From Catenulispora sp. EB89 (lineage in GTDB: Bacteria; Actinomycetota; Actinomycetes; Streptomycetales; Catenulisporaceae), in contig NZ_JBGCCU010000003.1 of the NCBI RefSeq assembly GCF_041261445.1, forward strand, positions 248,001-312,000: a DNA stretch of 64,000 bases, written 5' to 3'. This document shows positions 50,198 through 58,203 of the stretch, in pieces (the first letter of the stretch is position 1; each line of letters starts with the position of its first letter). The notes under the pieces were generated by a model. It did no database searches, was not told the DNA's origin, and saw only the letters and a list, made by a program, of their open reading frames with translations. The translations under genes were made by a program, and so were the position numbers.

Positions 50198-50851
50198 TCA
50201 GCTCCACTGCTCCGTGGCCGAAGCCTGCTTCTGGATGTCGTCCAGAACCGCCTGGCCGACGCGCTTCGTCTCGCGGCGGTTGAAGAGCGCACCCGCGGCC
50301 GCCCCGGTGAGGAGGGGCCCGAGCGACAGTGCGCTGCGACCGGTTCGGGCCGCCAGCCGACGCGACAGGCGCTTGCGCAGCGGAGAGCCGATCGCCAGGA
50401 CGAAGCCGCCGGGTACCAGCACGGCGCTGCGGCGCTCGCCCCAGGCGACGACGTAGGCCGTCATGCGGCTCACGCTCGTTCCCGGGACGCCGAGGCCGTA
50501 CAGCTCGTGCAGTTCGGCGACGAGCTTGACCTCTATCGCGACCACGGCCACGGTCTCCGCGGCTACCTCCACCGGGAACGCCGGGATGAAGGGCAGGACC
50601 GCCCAGACGCCGACGGTGGCGCCGGTCGCGGCCGTGGCGCGGGACGCGGTGCGGATCAGTTGAGCCGCGACCTCGTCCGGGGCGAGCCCCGGATACTGCT
50701 CGCGCAACGTCTCCTGGCTGCGGACCGGCAGCTTCGGCGCCACGGCCAGCACCTCGTCGAGGAGCTTCTGCCCGGTGAGGATCATCGCCTGCCGGGCCGC
50801 CGATTTGTCGCCCCGCACGTTCAGGGCTGTGGACTTCACCTGTCGGATCAT
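50198..50851 (-). CDS. Hypothetical protein, EcsC-like
   Basis: A protein of 217 residues from ATG 50851. It starts basic and has a central hydrophobic Ala/Gly/Val region ('VGVWAVLPFIPAFPVEVAAE', 'VAVVAIEVKLVAELHELYG'). A second part ('TGRSALSLGPLLTGAAAGAL') is typical of EcsC-type membrane-associated proteins, and the tail is charged. No active-site motif is seen. The assignment to EcsC is by overall feel only. Confidence 0.5.
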   Translation of the reverse strand: MIRQVKSTALNVRGDKSAARQAMILTGQKLLDEVLAVAPKLPVRSQETLREQYPGLAPDEVAAQLIRTASRATAATGATVGVWAVLPFIPAFPVEVAAETVAVVAIEVKLVAELHELYGLGVPGTSVSRMTAYVVAWGERRSAVLVPGGFVLAIGSPLRKRLSRRLAARTGRSALSLGPLLTGAAAGALFNRRETKRVGQAVLDDIQKQASATEQWS

Positions 50852-50948
50852 GCCGTCGCACCTGCTTCCCGTGGCCTTCGGTCGGCGCACGAGCCCTTCC
50901 ATACCCCCGATATCCGGTAATCCACGGTCCGGTTGTGGGGAATGGCCG

Positions 50949-52352
50949 TCAACCGGTCCGCAGCGGAAGATCGAGCAGGGCGTTCTCCACGAGCTCTGAC
51001 ATCGCCGGGTGGATCCAGTACTGGCCGCGCGCGACCGTGGGCGCGTCCTGGCCCAGGCTCATCGCCTGGATCAGCGGCTGGATCAGGACGGACGCCTGCG
51101 GGCCGATGATGTGCGCGCCGAGCAGCCGTCCGGTCTCCGGGTCGGCGAGGACCTTGGCGAAGCCCTCCGGGTCGTTCATCGCCCAGCCGTAGGCGATCGC
51201 CTTGTACTCGCGCCGTCCGACCACGTACGGGACGCCGTCGGACTGGGCCCGCTGCTCGGTCAGGCCCACCGACGCGATCTCCGGCGAGGTGAAGACGGCA
51301 TGCGGCACGAACCGGTGGTCGGCCTCGATCGGCTGGTCGGGATGCGCCAGGTTGTGCGCCACCACCCGGGCCTCGTGGTTGGCGACGTGCTTGAGCTGGT
51401 ACTCCGAGCTGACATCGCCGAGCGCGAACACGCCGGGCACGTTCGTCCGCTGCCGGCCGTCCACCTCGATCCGGCCGTCCGGAAGCGTCGCGATCCCGGC
51501 CGCGGGCAGGTCCAGCCGGTCGGCGTTGGAGCGTCGCCCGACCGCCACGAGGAGTTCGTCGCCTTCGACGACTTCATCGGCGGCGCCGTCGCCATCGCCA
51601 TCTGGACCCTTCATGTGAACGCGGACGACCGCGCCGTCGCGCTCGACCCTGGTGACTTCCCTTCGTTCCCTGAGATCCCACTTCCGTCGGGCGACGTCGG
51701 TGAGCAGCTGCGAGACGTCCCGGTCTTCCCGCCTCAGCATGCCGCCGGATCGGGCGATCACGGTGACCCGCACGCCAAGGGCCGCGAAGACATGGGCGAA
51801 CTCCGCCGCGATCGAACCCGCGCCCAAGATGATCAGCCGCGACGGAAGCTTCTCGACCCGCATGACGGTCTCGTTGGTCAGGAACCCCGCGTCCGCCAAC
51901 CCCGGCACGTCCGGCACGATCGGCCGCGAGCCGGCGGCGATGACGACGCGGTCCGCGCTGATCGTCTCGCCGCCGGCGACCGACAGCGTCTTCGGACCGA
52001 CGAAGCGCGCCTCGCCCTCGAACAGGGTGAGATCCGGGCCACCGGTGCGGCGGTGGTGCAGCCCGTCGGTCGAATGCCGGTCGATCCGGTCGAAGATCCG
52101 GTTCCTGATGTCCTGCCAGCGCACGGCGGGAGCCTGAAGGTCGAGCCCGAACTCCCCCGCCCCGCCGGCGGCCTCGGCCAGGCCCGCGGTGTAGACGAAC
52201 ATCTTCGACGGGATGCAGCCGACGTTCAGACAGGTCCCGCCGAACCCGACCGCCGCGTCGTCGACGAGCGCGACCTTCCAGTCGCGGGGCCGGCGGCCGA
52301 TGACCGAGTCGCCGGATCCGCTGCCGATGACGATCAGCTCGAAATGCTCCAT
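50949..52352 (-). CDS. mtr: Mycothione reductase
   Basis: A 467-residue flavoprotein disulfide reductase with GGAGG before the ATG; longer in-frame starts are not needed. It has an FAD-binding 'LIVIGSGSGD' Rossmann start, the redox pair C41/C46 in 'GGTCLNVGCIPSK', an NADPH domain 'RLIILGAGSIAAEFAHVFAA', and the C-terminal catalytic 'YWIHPAMSELVENAL' His-Glu pair. Wording at the start and end fits mycothione reductase better than lipoamide dehydrogenase. It regenerates mycothiol, the actinobacterial thiol. It is divergent from the first GAF-ANTAR gene. Confidence 0.88.
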   Translation of the reverse strand: MEHFELIVIGSGSGDSVIGRRPRDWKVALVDDAAVGFGGTCLNVGCIPSKMFVYTAGLAEAAGGAGEFGLDLQAPAVRWQDIRNRIFDRIDRHSTDGLHHRRTGGPDLTLFEGEARFVGPKTLSVAGGETISADRVVIAAGSRPIVPDVPGLADAGFLTNETVMRVEKLPSRLIILGAGSIAAEFAHVFAALGVRVTVIARSGGMLRREDRDVSQLLTDVARRKWDLRERREVTRVERDGAVVRVHMKGPDGDGDGAADEVVEGDELLVAVGRRSNADRLDLPAAGIATLPDGRIEVDGRQRTNVPGVFALGDVSSEYQLKHVANHEARVVAHNLAHPDQPIEADHRFVPHAVFTSPEIASVGLTEQRAQSDGVPYVVGRREYKAIAYGWAMNDPEGFAKVLADPETGRLLGAHIIGPQASVLIQPLIQAMSLGQDAPTVARGQYWIHPAMSELVENALLDLPLRTG

Positions 52353-52524
52353 GCCTCCATCATCATCGACACCACTGTCCCCGGGAGTCCTCGCCACCGC
52401 CGCGCGTTCCGAAGCCGGACTCGTCTCGGCGGATCCGCGCCGTCGAGCAAGTCGCCGGACGAACCGCCGGACGAGCCGCGCCACGAGGCCGACTCGGGCC
52501 CGTTCCGCATCGCCGGGGCTCCTC

Positions 52525-52541
52525 GGAACCGCTATCGTTCC
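52525..52541. promoter_or_regulatory. Inverted repeat in the mtr/GAF-ANTAR intergenic region
   Basis: GGAAC-N7-GTTCC lies 24 bases before the GAF-ANTAR start and upstream of mtr on the other strand. GGAAC is also the -35 word of ECF sigma promoters. It is a candidate operator. Confidence 0.3.
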
Positions 52542-52564
52542 GGGCAAGGAAGGGCGATATCTGC

Positions 52565-53275
52565 ATGGTCAGCGCTCAGATGACGACCGTCTTGGCGATG
52601 CTGGACCGGAACACCGGCCAACTCCCGGCCGACGACCGGGCCGCCGCCGAGGCCGCAGCACGCGCCCTGGGCGTCGACGGCATCACCGCCGGGGTCGGCA
52701 CCGGGCCCGCGGGCACGGTCCTGGCCTGGGGCAGCGGGGCCGTCAGCGCCGCGGTCGACCACCTGCAGTTCACCCTCGGCCAGGGCCCGGGCGCCGATTG
52801 CGCGGAAACGGGTCTTCCGGTGCTGGCGCCGGACCTGATGGCGTCCGGCACGCGCTGGCCGGCGTTCACCCCGGCGGCGGCGGCGCTGGGGGTGCGGGCG
52901 GTCTTCGCGTTCCCTTTGAACATCGGGGCGATGAGCGTCGGCACGATGCTGGCGTATCGCGGGGCCGAGGGCTCGTTGAGCGACGGACAGTACGCCGACG
53001 CCGTGGGGCTGGCGATCGCGGTCACCGTCGTGCTGATCGGCCGCCGGTCGGTGCGGGACGGCGGGCCGGACAGCTGGGTCCCGGCCGGATGGGCCGCTCC
53101 GCAGACCTACCGGGCCGAGGTCCACCAGGCCACCGGGATGATCAGCGTGCAGCTCGGCGTCAGCCTCGCCGAGGCGCTGGCCCGGCTGCGGGCCTACGCC
53201 TACAGCCAGGACCGGCTGATCGCCGAGGTCGCCGCCGACGTCGTGGGCCGCCGGCTGCGCTTCGACGGGTTGTAG
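52565..53275 (+). CDS. GAF-ANTAR regulator (first copy)
   Basis: A 236-residue protein. The GAF domain (about 25-160, 'QFTLGQGPGADCAETGLPVL') should bind a small ligand. The C-terminal ANTAR (about 175-230, 'VHQATGMISVQLGVSLAEAL ... LIAEVAADVV') is a three-helix RNA-binding domain that antiterminates by holding two hexaloop hairpins. The 'A-T-G-M' and 'A-A-x-R-L' positions are kept. Target RNA and ligand are unknown. It is followed after 76 bases by a second such gene. Confidence 0.85.
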   Translation: MVSAQMTTVLAMLDRNTGQLPADDRAAAEAAARALGVDGITAGVGTGPAGTVLAWGSGAVSAAVDHLQFTLGQGPGADCAETGLPVLAPDLMASGTRWPAFTPAAAALGVRAVFAFPLNIGAMSVGTMLAYRGAEGSLSDGQYADAVGLAIAVTVVLIGRRSVRDGGPDSWVPAGWAAPQTYRAEVHQATGMISVQLGVSLAEALARLRAYAYSQDRLIAEVAADVVGRRLRFDGL

Positions 53276-53351
53276 CTCTGTTGTGTCCGAACGCGGTGTC
53301 CGATCGCGTGGATGGTGCCGCCGGCAGGGCTGGTGGCCGTATTTTGGAGGC

Positions 53352-54131
53352 ATGGACATGACGCGCGAACGACTGCTCGCCGAGGTGTTCGTCGACACCG
53401 CGGACACGTTGGTGGAGGACTTCGACGTCATCGACTTCCTGCACACGCTCGCCGAGCGCTGTGTGGAGATCCTGGATGTGGACGCCGCCGGCATCATGCT
53501 CTCCGACGCGGCCAAGGTGCTGCACGCCGCCGCGTCCTCCACGGAGAACGCTCGGCTGCTGGAGCTGTTCGAGCTGCAGTCCGAAGCCGGTCCCTGCATC
53601 GACGCCTTCACCACCGGCCGCCCGGTCGTCAACGTCGACCTGTCGGCCAGCGCCGAGCGCTGGCCCCGGTTCGCCGAGGCCGCGCAGGCCACCGGCTTCG
53701 TCTCGGCCCACGCGCTGCCGTTGCGCCTGCGCGAGAAGGTCATCGGCGCGCTCAACCTGTTCTGCGAACGCCCCGGCACCCTGACCGCGGCGGACGTGCG
53801 CAGCGGCCAGGCCCTGGCCGACGTGGCCACCGTCGCCATCCTGGCGCACCGCAGCCTGCGGCACGCCGACCTGCTGGCCGAGCAGCTCCAGTACGCGCTG
53901 ACCAGCCGGATCGCGATCGAGCAGGCCAAGGGGGTGCTGGCCGAGCGGCGCGGCATCAGCGTCGACGAGGCGTTCGCCCTGCTGCGCGGGCACGCCCGCA
54001 GCCACAACCTGCGGCTGTCGGACCTGGCCCGGGAGGTCGCCAACGGCACCTCGGCCGAGGCCGAGTTGCTGGGCACGGCCGGAACGGGCGAGTCGGGCAC
54101 GACGGGCGCGACGGGCACGACGGGTTCCTGA
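53352..54131 (+). CDS. GAF-ANTAR regulator (second copy)
   Basis: A 259-residue protein with TTGGAGG upstream of the ATG. The GAF domain (about 20-165, 'DVDAAGIMLSD', 'LQSEAGPCIDAFTTG') and ANTAR (about 175-235, 'SRIAIEQAKGVLAERRGISV', 'LRGHARSHNLRLSDLAREV') are closer to consensus than in the first copy. The C-terminus is a Gly/Thr/Ser low-complexity tail. The protein pair may bind the same RNAs. No ANTAR-target hairpin pair was identified by eye. Confidence 0.9.
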   Translation: MDMTRERLLAEVFVDTADTLVEDFDVIDFLHTLAERCVEILDVDAAGIMLSDAAKVLHAAASSTENARLLELFELQSEAGPCIDAFTTGRPVVNVDLSASAERWPRFAEAAQATGFVSAHALPLRLREKVIGALNLFCERPGTLTAADVRSGQALADVATVAILAHRSLRHADLLAEQLQYALTSRIAIEQAKGVLAERRGISVDEAFALLRGHARSHNLRLSDLAREVANGTSAEAELLGTAGTGESGTTGATGTTGS

Positions 54132-54165
54132 ACCAGGGGCCGAAGCGCGGCCATCGAGGGAGACG

Positions 54166-54179
54166 GCGAACGCGTTCGC
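54166..54179. promoter_or_regulatory. Perfect 14-bp palindrome
   Basis: GCGAACGCGTTCGC lies 35 bases after the second GAF-ANTAR gene and about 90 bases before the next start. It is a possible operator or weak terminator. Confidence 0.35.
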
Positions 54180-54267
54180 GAAGTCTTGAGCGATACCGTC
54201 TCCGGCGCAGGCGCACCGGGACGACGTTCTACGGGCACGGGATACCTGCCGGGTGCACACTGGCCTT

Positions 54268-54609
54268 ATGCCGAAGAAGCCGCGAACGTCCTGCGAAGGC
54301 CGCCAGTCCAAGAAGCGCCTGCTGCGCACCGTCGTGTTCGTCGCCGGGACGATCGCCCTGGAGACGGCCTACATGCGCAAGCGCGGCTACGCCGTCGGCC
54401 TGAAGACGGTCGTGCGGTGCCGTGCGGGCCACCTGTTCACGACGATCTGGATTCCCGGCGCTTCGCTCAAGGCGGTCCGCCTCGGGACGGTGCGGCTCCA
54501 GTACTGCCCGGTCGGCCGGCACTTCACGTCGGTGCGGCCGGTGAAGGAGGCCGAGCTGACCGAGGAGGTGCGGGAGGCCGCGCAGCAGCACGACGTGCGG
54601 ATTCCCTGA
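54268..54609 (+). CDS. Conserved actinobacterial hypothetical protein with Cys/His motifs
   Basis: A protein of 113 residues from ATG 54268 (GTG 54253 is possible). The basic N-terminus reads 'MPKKPRTSCEGRQSKKRLLR', followed by a hydrophobic 'TVVFVAGTIALETAYMRKRG' that could be a membrane helix. Two C-x-x-G-H/R-like sites follow ('VVRCRAGHLFTT', 'LQYCPVGRHFTSV') that may bind metal. I know similar proteins as uncharacterised in many actinobacteria. There is no strong ribosome site, so a leaderless mRNA is possible. Confidence 0.7.
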   Translation: MPKKPRTSCEGRQSKKRLLRTVVFVAGTIALETAYMRKRGYAVGLKTVVRCRAGHLFTTIWIPGASLKAVRLGTVRLQYCPVGRHFTSVRPVKEAELTEEVREAAQQHDVRIP

Positions 54610-54745
54610 GCCGCTTCCTCTTCCCTGAGCCTGTGGTCGGCGCGCCTGGTACCTCGTCGGCGCACCCGCTACCCCGCGTCCTCGCCTGCTTCACGGCGGC
54701 CCACTACTCTGCCGTTCTCACAGCTTTCGCGCGGAGGACTAGCCA

Positions 54746-55759
54746 ATGACGCAGTGGACGCCAGACCGTCTTGCCGGATACCACCAGCAGGTGTTCGAGC
54801 TCGGCCCCGACCCGGACGGCGAGGGTGCCGTCACGGCGGTGCTCGTGCGGCGCGATCCGCGGAAGGGCGAAGTCGTCCACGGCGCCGTCTTGTACGTGCA
54901 CGGATTCGCCGACTACTTCTTCCAGACGGACCTCGCGGACTTCTTCGCGGCCCGCGGACTCGCGTTCTATGCGCTGGACCTGCGCAAATGCGGCCGGGCG
55001 CGGCACGCGGGCCAGACCGCGCACTACGTGTCGGACCTCGCGTACTACGACGAGGAGCTCGACCGTGCCGTCGAGGTGATCGGCCAGGAGCACCCCGGAG
55101 CCGCGGTTCTCCTCGCGGCGCACTCGACCGGCGGCCTGATCCTGCCGCTGTGGCTGGACCGGCGCCGCCGGAAGGGCGGCGTGGCCCCGGTCGCCGGTAT
55201 GGCGCTGAACAGCCCGTGGTTCGACCTCCAGATCTACCCGGCGGCGCGCCGCGCGGCGTTGACCCAGGGCCTGCGCGTCCTGGCGAAGGTCGCGCCCTTC
55301 CGCGCCCTCAAGCAGCTGCCCGGTGTCTACGGCGCCACGCTGCACTCCAGCGGCACCGGCGAGTGGGAGTTCGACCTCGGGCTCAAGCCGCTGTCGGGCT
55401 TCCCGGTCACGTTCGGCTGGCTGAACGCCGTCCGACGCGGCCATGCCCGGCTGCATCGCGGGCTCGACCTGGGCGGCGTGCCGACGCTGGTCCTCAGGTC
55501 CGACCGGACGCACTTCTCCCGCCGGTATTCGGACGTCAGCGACCGTGCCGACCTGGTACTGGACGTGGAGCAGATCGCCGGACGGACGCCGTGCCTGGGC
55601 GGCCGGTTCACGCTGCTGACGGTGCCCGGGGCACGGCATGACGTCTTCCTCTCGCTGCCCGAGGTGCGCGCGCACGCCTACGCCGGGCTCGGGGACTGGC
55701 TCGACCAGGGCTCGTTCGGCGCCGGGGTCGGGGGCGCACAGGCGCCCACCCCGCAGTAA
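54746..55759 (+). CDS. Alpha/beta hydrolase, monoglyceride-lipase-like
   Basis: A 337-residue protein with GCGGAGG upstream. It has the alpha/beta-hydrolase fold: 'VLYVHGFADYFFQTDLADFF', 'ALDLRKCGRA', nucleophile in 'LLAAHSTGGLI' (S of HSTGG), Asp in 'LVLRSDRTHF' and His in 'ARHDVFLS'. Family members cut lysophospholipids or monoglycerides in the cytoplasm. The C-terminal tail 'GAGVGGAQAPTPQ' is extra. It stands alone and converges on the alcohol dehydrogenase gene. Confidence 0.85.
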   Translation: MTQWTPDRLAGYHQQVFELGPDPDGEGAVTAVLVRRDPRKGEVVHGAVLYVHGFADYFFQTDLADFFAARGLAFYALDLRKCGRARHAGQTAHYVSDLAYYDEELDRAVEVIGQEHPGAAVLLAAHSTGGLILPLWLDRRRRKGGVAPVAGMALNSPWFDLQIYPAARRAALTQGLRVLAKVAPFRALKQLPGVYGATLHSSGTGEWEFDLGLKPLSGFPVTFGWLNAVRRGHARLHRGLDLGGVPTLVLRSDRTHFSRRYSDVSDRADLVLDVEQIAGRTPCLGGRFTLLTVPGARHDVFLSLPEVRAHAYAGLGDWLDQGSFGAGVGGAQAPTPQ

Positions 55760-55780
55760 GGGGTCTGAAGCAATGCGGCC

Positions 55781-56833
55781 TCAGGCCGCAGTGTCCAAAA
55801 CCACGCGGAACCTGGCCTGCCCGGACATCATGTGCTCGTAGGCCTTCGCCGCGTCCGCCAACGGCATCAGCTCCGTCATCGGCCGGATCCCGTGGGCCAG
55901 GCAGAAGCGCAGGTTGTCCTCGTTGTCGCTCGGCGTGCCGGTGAGGCTCCCGACGATGCTGCGGCCGCCGAAGATCAGATCTGAGGTCTGGACCGAGATC
56001 GGGTCGGCGGAGGCGCCGAGGACGACCAGCCGTCCGCGCACGGCCAGCCCCGGAATCAGGGGGCTCATCGAGGCGCCGGAGGACGCCGTGGCGATCACGG
56101 CCGCCGCACCGCCGAGCTCCTGCAGCGCCGCTCCCGGGTCCTGCGCGCTGCTGTCGATGTAGTGGTCGGCCCCGAGCGAGTACGCCAGCTCCGCCTTCTC
56201 GCCGCCGCGCGCGACGGCCGCGACACGGTAGCCGAGCTTGTCGGCGTACTGGAGCGCGAGGTGACCCAGGCCGCCGATGCCCTGCACGGCCACGAGCGCT
56301 CCGGGCACCGCGTCGATCGCGCGCAGGCCCATGAAGGAGGTCAGGCCGGCACACAGCAACGGCGCGGCCTCGTGTGCGGACAGCCCGTCCGGGATCCGCA
56401 CGAGGCCGGTGGCCTTGACGATCACGGACTCCGCGTAGCCGCCGTCGATCGTCGTACCGGTCTGCTGCTGGTTCTGGCAGTACACGAAGTCGCCCCGGCG
56501 GCAGGAGTCGCACACGCCGCAGTGGCCGGCGAGGAATCCGACGCCGACGCGGTCGCCGACCTGCCAGCTGCGGACCTGGCCACCGGCCTGCCCACCGGCC
56601 CGCTCGCCGACCTGCTCGCCGACCGCCTCGATCACGCCGACGATCTCGTGCCCGGGCACGACCGGCACGGACGGATCCGCGCGCAGCCCTTCGACGGCCA
56701 ACGCGTCGGAGTGGCACACACCGCACGCTTCGACCCGCAGCCGGACGAAGCCGGGTCCCGGCTCCTCGGCCTCGCGCTGGACCGCGGCGAAGCTGCGCGA
56801 GCCGCTGACCTGCACTGCTCGGTAGACAGACAT
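55781..56833 (-). CDS. Zinc-dependent alcohol dehydrogenase (MDR family)
   Basis: A protein of 350 residues from ATG 56833 with TTGGAG. MDR markers are catalytic zinc ligands in 'EACGVCHSDA' and 'PVVPGHEIVGV', structural zinc ligands in 'GHCGVCDSCRRGDFVYC', NAD-binding 'GIGGLGHLALQYA', and 'LGADHYIDSS'. It oxidises or reduces primary alcohols/aldehydes. A short Gly/Gln/Val insertion 'GERAGGQAGGQ' before 'SWQVGDRV' is unusual. It is divergent from a TetR gene, which probably represses it. Confidence 0.92.
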   Translation of the reverse strand: MSVYRAVQVSGSRSFAAVQREAEEPGPGFVRLRVEACGVCHSDALAVEGLRADPSVPVVPGHEIVGVIEAVGEQVGERAGGQAGGQVRSWQVGDRVGVGFLAGHCGVCDSCRRGDFVYCQNQQQTGTTIDGGYAESVIVKATGLVRIPDGLSAHEAAPLLCAGLTSFMGLRAIDAVPGALVAVQGIGGLGHLALQYADKLGYRVAAVARGGEKAELAYSLGADHYIDSSAQDPGAALQELGGAAAVIATASSGASMSPLIPGLAVRGRLVVLGASADPISVQTSDLIFGGRSIVGSLTGTPSDNEDNLRFCLAHGIRPMTELMPLADAAKAYEHMMSGQARFRVVLDTAA

Positions 56834-56892
56834 GAGAACTCCAAGGTGTGGAGGAAGCCGGCGAACCCACCGGGCTCTTTCATGATGACCGG

Positions 56893-56945
56893 TCGTCTTG
56901 AAATCCGTCAACCGGAACGACCGGGCTTGACACGACTTAAGACGA
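56893..56945. promoter_or_regulatory. Operator half-sites between the alcohol dehydrogenase and TetR genes
   Basis: TCGTCTTGA (56893-56901) and TTAAGACGA (56937-56945) are inverted repeats with one mismatch. They are 44 bases apart and flank the two divergent -35 elements. TTAAG-type palindromes of this kind are usual TetR sites. The reverse-strand TTGACG at 56906-56911 could serve the dehydrogenase gene. Confidence 0.55.
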
Positions 56946-56956
56946 GCGGCCATATT
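56927..56956 (+). promoter_or_regulatory. Promoter of the TetR gene
   Basis: TTGACA at 56927-56932 and CATATT at 56951-56956 are separated by 18 bases, just before the GGAGG of the TetR gene. This is close to the sigma-70-like consensus. Confidence 0.55.
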
Positions 56957-56973
56957 GGAGATCGGAGGTGGCG

Positions 56974-57561
56974 ATGGCCAGGCAGAGCATGCGAGCGCAG
57001 ATCGTCGACGCGGCCGCGGAGCGGTTCCACACGCACGGCTACAACGCGGCGGGCGTCAAGGACATCACGGACGCGGCCGGCGTCCCAAAGGGCTCGTTCT
57101 ACAACCACTTCGAGAGCAAGGAAGCCCTCGCCGTCACCATCCTGGACCTGTACGGACAGACCAGACGGCTGGAAGACCTCGCCGACGAATCGGTCGCCCC
57201 CCTGGCGCGCCTACGCAGCCACTTCGAGTTCCTGCGCGGGGAGCAGGAGGGCTACGACTACTCCCGCGGATGCCTGCTGGGCAACTTCGGCGCGGAGATC
57301 AGCGACCACAGCGAAGTCCTGCGCGAGCAGGTCCAGCGCGGGTTCACCTACTGGCGCGAGGCCCTGGCCGGGGCGCTGGCGGACGCGGTGCGCCTGGGCG
57401 AGGTCGATCAGAGCCTGGACCCGGAGACGACCGCACTGTTCGTGATGACCGCGTGGGAGGGTGCGCTTCTGGCGGCTCGGACCAGTCGCAGCGGTGCTTC
57501 GTTCGATGCTTTCTTCAGCAACGTCTTCGACCGGCTGTTGCGGTCGCCTGCGGGGTCGTGA
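56974..57561 (+). CDS. TetR-family regulator of the alcohol dehydrogenase
   Basis: A protein of 195 residues from ATG 56974 (GTG 56968 is also possible; GGAGG lies just upstream of both). HTH 'VKDITDAAGVPKGSFYNHFESKEAL' type residues (about 28-52) are canonical TetR. The C-terminal part ('YSRGCLLGNFGAEISDHSE') is of the TetR_C_6/AcuR class, often controlling dehydrogenases of toxic aldehydes or electrophiles. It is divergent from the dehydrogenase. A convergent small gene ends one base after its stop. Confidence 0.9.
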   Translation: MARQSMRAQIVDAAAERFHTHGYNAAGVKDITDAAGVPKGSFYNHFESKEALAVTILDLYGQTRRLEDLADESVAPLARLRSHFEFLRGEQEGYDYSRGCLLGNFGAEISDHSEVLREQVQRGFTYWREALAGALADAVRLGEVDQSLDPETTALFVMTAWEGALLAARTSRSGASFDAFFSNVFDRLLRSPAGS

Positions 57562-57562
57562 C

Positions 57563-57880
57563 TTACGACGCGTCACGGTATCGCTGGGCACTTACAACGG
57601 CGTTCTGAAGAAGCCCCCGCGCGTTTCCCGCGTCGGCCTTACCGACGAGAATCGACAAGAAGTCAGCATCCGGATACCCGGCAACCGCACGATCATCAGT
57701 AGCCCATGCCTGCGAGAAGACAGAGATCATCATCTCGTTGCACGCACTAGCCTGAGCGGCGTCGACAGTTGCGGGATCGGCGTAGAGCTCCCGGGCGGCG
57801 ATCCCCAGCCGGTGGCCCAACGCCAGCAGGAACGCCATCCGGGAATCCGATGCCAGCGCCTCTAGTACTGAGTTTTCCAC
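57563..57880 (-). CDS. Hypothetical helical protein, 105 aa
   Basis: A soluble all-helical, Ala-rich protein starting with GTG. Codon bias is lower than in neighbours. No family is recognised; the pattern 'EALASDSRMAFLLALGHRLG' suggests an amphipathic helix. A short fragment of 31-33 codons in another frame ends 8 bases upstream ('MTDEDFWNLD' and stop) and may be a relic of a longer gene. Confidence that this is a real gene is moderate. Confidence 0.45.
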   Translation of the reverse strand: MENSVLEALASDSRMAFLLALGHRLGIAARELYADPATVDAAQASACNEMMISVFSQAWATDDRAVAGYPDADFLSILVGKADAGNARGLLQNAVVSAQRYRDAS

Positions 57881-58203
57881 GGCTAATCCAGATTCCAGAA
57901 GTCTTCGTCGGTCATGACCGCCTCACCATAGCGCTCACGGGCCACCCAATCCCCCAAAGATCGCGCACGGCGGCGGACCGTGCCGCTTCATGATCCGGTA
58001 CCGACTCAGCGCGCACTCAAACCACGGGTCAGGGGGCCAGCCAGCGGCCCGGTCAGTGTTTTGAAGCGAACGGCCAGTGATTTGAAGCGATCAACGGGTG
58101 ATTGTTGTGTGTGTCATCCCCCGCAGTTACTTTCGACGGTCGGCGGTGTGTGATCACCGGTGGGGTGTGGGGCGTGCGCCCGTTTCTCGAGGAGTTTCGG
58201 CCG
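57881..58203. other. Intergenic region upstream of the giant secreted protein
   Basis: It contains the short ORF fragment described with the 57563 gene (near 57885-57985, minus strand), then AT-richer sequence with a tandem direct repeat (listed separately), and GAGGAG before the 58204 ATG. No other gene is supported. Confidence 0.5.
58054..58090. repeat. Two 16-bp direct repeats, 21 bp apart
   Basis: CAGTGTTTTGAAGCGA (58054-58069) and CAGTGATTTGAAGCGA (58075-58090) differ at one base and sit two helical turns apart. They lie about 115-150 bases before the 58204 start. This is the layout of a dimer or tandem activator-binding site. Confidence 0.75.

Noticed and set aside
57885-57985. Short minus-strand frame ending 'MTDEDFWNLD' before the 57563 gene
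   Set aside because: Only about 31-33 codons after a stop and no clear ATG or ribosome site; kept only as a possible relic.
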